The translations under genes were made by a program, and so were the position numbers. Below, piece by piece: positions 63,279 to 64,000 of a DNA stretch of 64,000 bases (positions are counted from its first letter, which is position 1; every line of letters starts with the position of its first letter). The stretch spans positions 310,001 to 374,000 of the forward strand of contig JACJXZ010000002.1 in NCBI GenBank assembly GCA_020636375.1, in the 5' to 3' direction. Under the pieces are notes generated by a model that ran no database searches, had not been told where the DNA came from, and saw only the letters and a program-made list of their open reading frames with translations. The stretch is from Lewinellaceae bacterium. Lineage in GTDB: Bacteria; Bacteroidota; Bacteroidia; Chitinophagales; Saprospiraceae.

Positions 63279-63743
63279 ATGAGAAAAACCTTTCTTCGCC
63301 TGGGAAGTTTGATGGCCCTGCTCGCCGTCGCACTGGGCGCTTTTGGCTCCCATGGCTTGCGGGGCGTTATTTCTTCTTCCGACCTCGACGCCTACGAAAT
63401 AGGCGTCCGGTATCAGTTCTACCATGCTTTTGCCGTCCTGGCCGTAGGCATCCTGCTCTATTTCCGGAAAACGCCAATGTTACCCCGGGCCGGCTGGCTC
63501 TTCCTCGGTGGGACCGCCCTTTTTTCCGGATCGCTTTACCTGCTGGCGGCCAGCGACATCCTGAACATACCCCGCTCTTTTCTAGGGCCGGTAACTCCCA
63601 TCGGCGGCCTGATGCTGATGCTGGGCTGGGCCGCGCTCATCTGGTCTACCTTCGAGGAAAACGAACGGACGCACCGCAGCCACAGCAAGGAAGAAAAAGG
63701 CGACTATCTGCGCCAGCCCCAGGCAGAACGCCAGGAAAGCTGA
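63279..63743 (+). CDS. DUF423 small membrane protein
   Basis: 154 aa with four helices. The DUF423/YgdD pattern is clear: LGAFGSHGLRG near residues 20-30, YQFYHAFAVLAVG and GPVTPIGGLMLMLGW near the end. Inner-membrane protein of unknown role. The C-terminal 25 residues are charged and not conserved. It is divergent from the large anchored protein gene. Confidence 0.88.
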   Translation: MRKTFLRLGSLMALLAVALGAFGSHGLRGVISSSDLDAYEIGVRYQFYHAFAVLAVGILLYFRKTPMLPRAGWLFLGGTALFSGSLYLLAASDILNIPRSFLGPVTPIGGLMLMLGWAALIWSTFEENERTHRSHSKEEKGDYLRQPQAERQES

Positions 63744-63860
63744 GCTTATCCGGGCAAATTTAAAACCGGAGTATTGTCTAAAATTCTTTTGGAGTTAGAA
63801 AGATTCCTTTATTTTAGCGGCACCTAGAAAACTCTAAATCAAAAACAAAATTCAACCAAC

Positions 63861-64000
63861 ATGAAGAATCTTCTCCTTGTTGCCGTTATCGCGTTCCTCG
63901 TTTCCAGCTGCGGCGCTTACGTCGCTACCCCGGTAACGGGCTTTATTTACACTGACGTGAAAGCCCCGCTCGGCGTTACCTCCAACCCGGTCGCCAGCAA
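63861..64000 (+). CDS. TRL-like lipoprotein, 3' partial
   Basis: 46 codons to the window edge. Lipobox FLVSSCG (Cys17) followed by ATPVTGFIYTDVKAPLGVTSN, the opening of TRL-like proteins. These are small envelope proteins of unknown role, often in several copies in Bacteroidota. The gene continues past 64000. Confidence 0.7.
   Translation, partial: MKNLLLVAVIAFLVSSCGAYVATPVTGFIYTDVKAPLGVTSNPVAS

Overview
The window looks like chromosome from a Bacteroidota bacterium, most probably of the Saprospiria (Lewinella/Phaeodactylibacter/Haliscomenobacter type). Support comes from gene content: a type IX secretion (T9SS) plug protein, several proteins with T9SS C-terminal sorting domains and SprB-type repeats, DUF5723 and lamin-tail proteins, LytTR/LytS two-component pairs, a one-protein hybrid kinase with an AraC-type output, lipoproteins, and TAnnTTTG promoter boxes. 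Most genes are GC-rich. Two blocks are clearly AT-rich (about 18.2-20.6 kb and 34.9-43.4 kb) and look acquired or differently aged.

Layout. 0-4.3 kb: end of a lamin-tail secreted protein, dgkA, a DUF5723 outer-membrane-type protein and an ElaA-like acetyltransferase. 4.5-9.5 kb: housekeeping genes (phosphohexomutase, pcm, tadA, guaB). 9.5-17.7 kb: a polypurine tract, a T9SS cargo protein, a 3-methyladenine glycosylase, the T9SS plug protein, a TolC/HlyD efflux pair and a DUF2064 glycosyltransferase. 18.2-22.7 kb: a mosaic metzincin/SprB protein broken by two homopolymer frameshifts. 22.8-25.6 kb: small secreted proteins, an ICMT-like methyltransferase and a decayed SDR gene. 25.8-34.0 kb: a probable three-gene operon coding a caspase-TPR protein, an FGE-like secreted protein and a 7TM-DISM hybrid sensor kinase; this is the most system-like cluster in the window.

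34.1-43.4 kb: an AT-rich accessory block. It is bracketed by a 139-bp perfect direct repeat and contains IS remnants, a LytS/LytTR pair, three secreted esterase or cadherin lipoprotein-type genes (one with an internal deletion), an AAA-ATPase remnant and a BrnT/BrnA toxin-antitoxin pair. brnT is split by a 160-bp MITE whose removal restores the frame exactly. 43.5-49.9 kb: a secreted nuclease, an MntA/HepT pair, and a PP-loop / DUF1611 / fold-type-II PLP enzyme operon that may act on glutamate or peptidoglycan-derived amino acids. 50.4-64 kb: PepSY-like protein, orphan T9SS domain, LytS/LytTR pair, two TraB/EreA-like genes, transketolase, a UmuD-like protein lacking its catalytic residues, VOC protein, TerC, a large secreted or anchored protein, DUF423 and the start of a TRL-like lipoprotein.

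Two themes run through the window. First, intergenic space is dense in repeats: long imperfect palindromes at gene ends, simple GAGTGAAT-like arrays that supply stop codons, a polypurine tract, and a dispersed ~125-bp terminal-inverted-repeat family. Second, single-base frameshifts in or near homopolymers recur (phosphohexomutase, metzincin twice, brnA, hepT). One lies in a core metabolic gene, so assembly error must be excluded before these are read as biology. No tRNA, rRNA or CRISPR array was seen.
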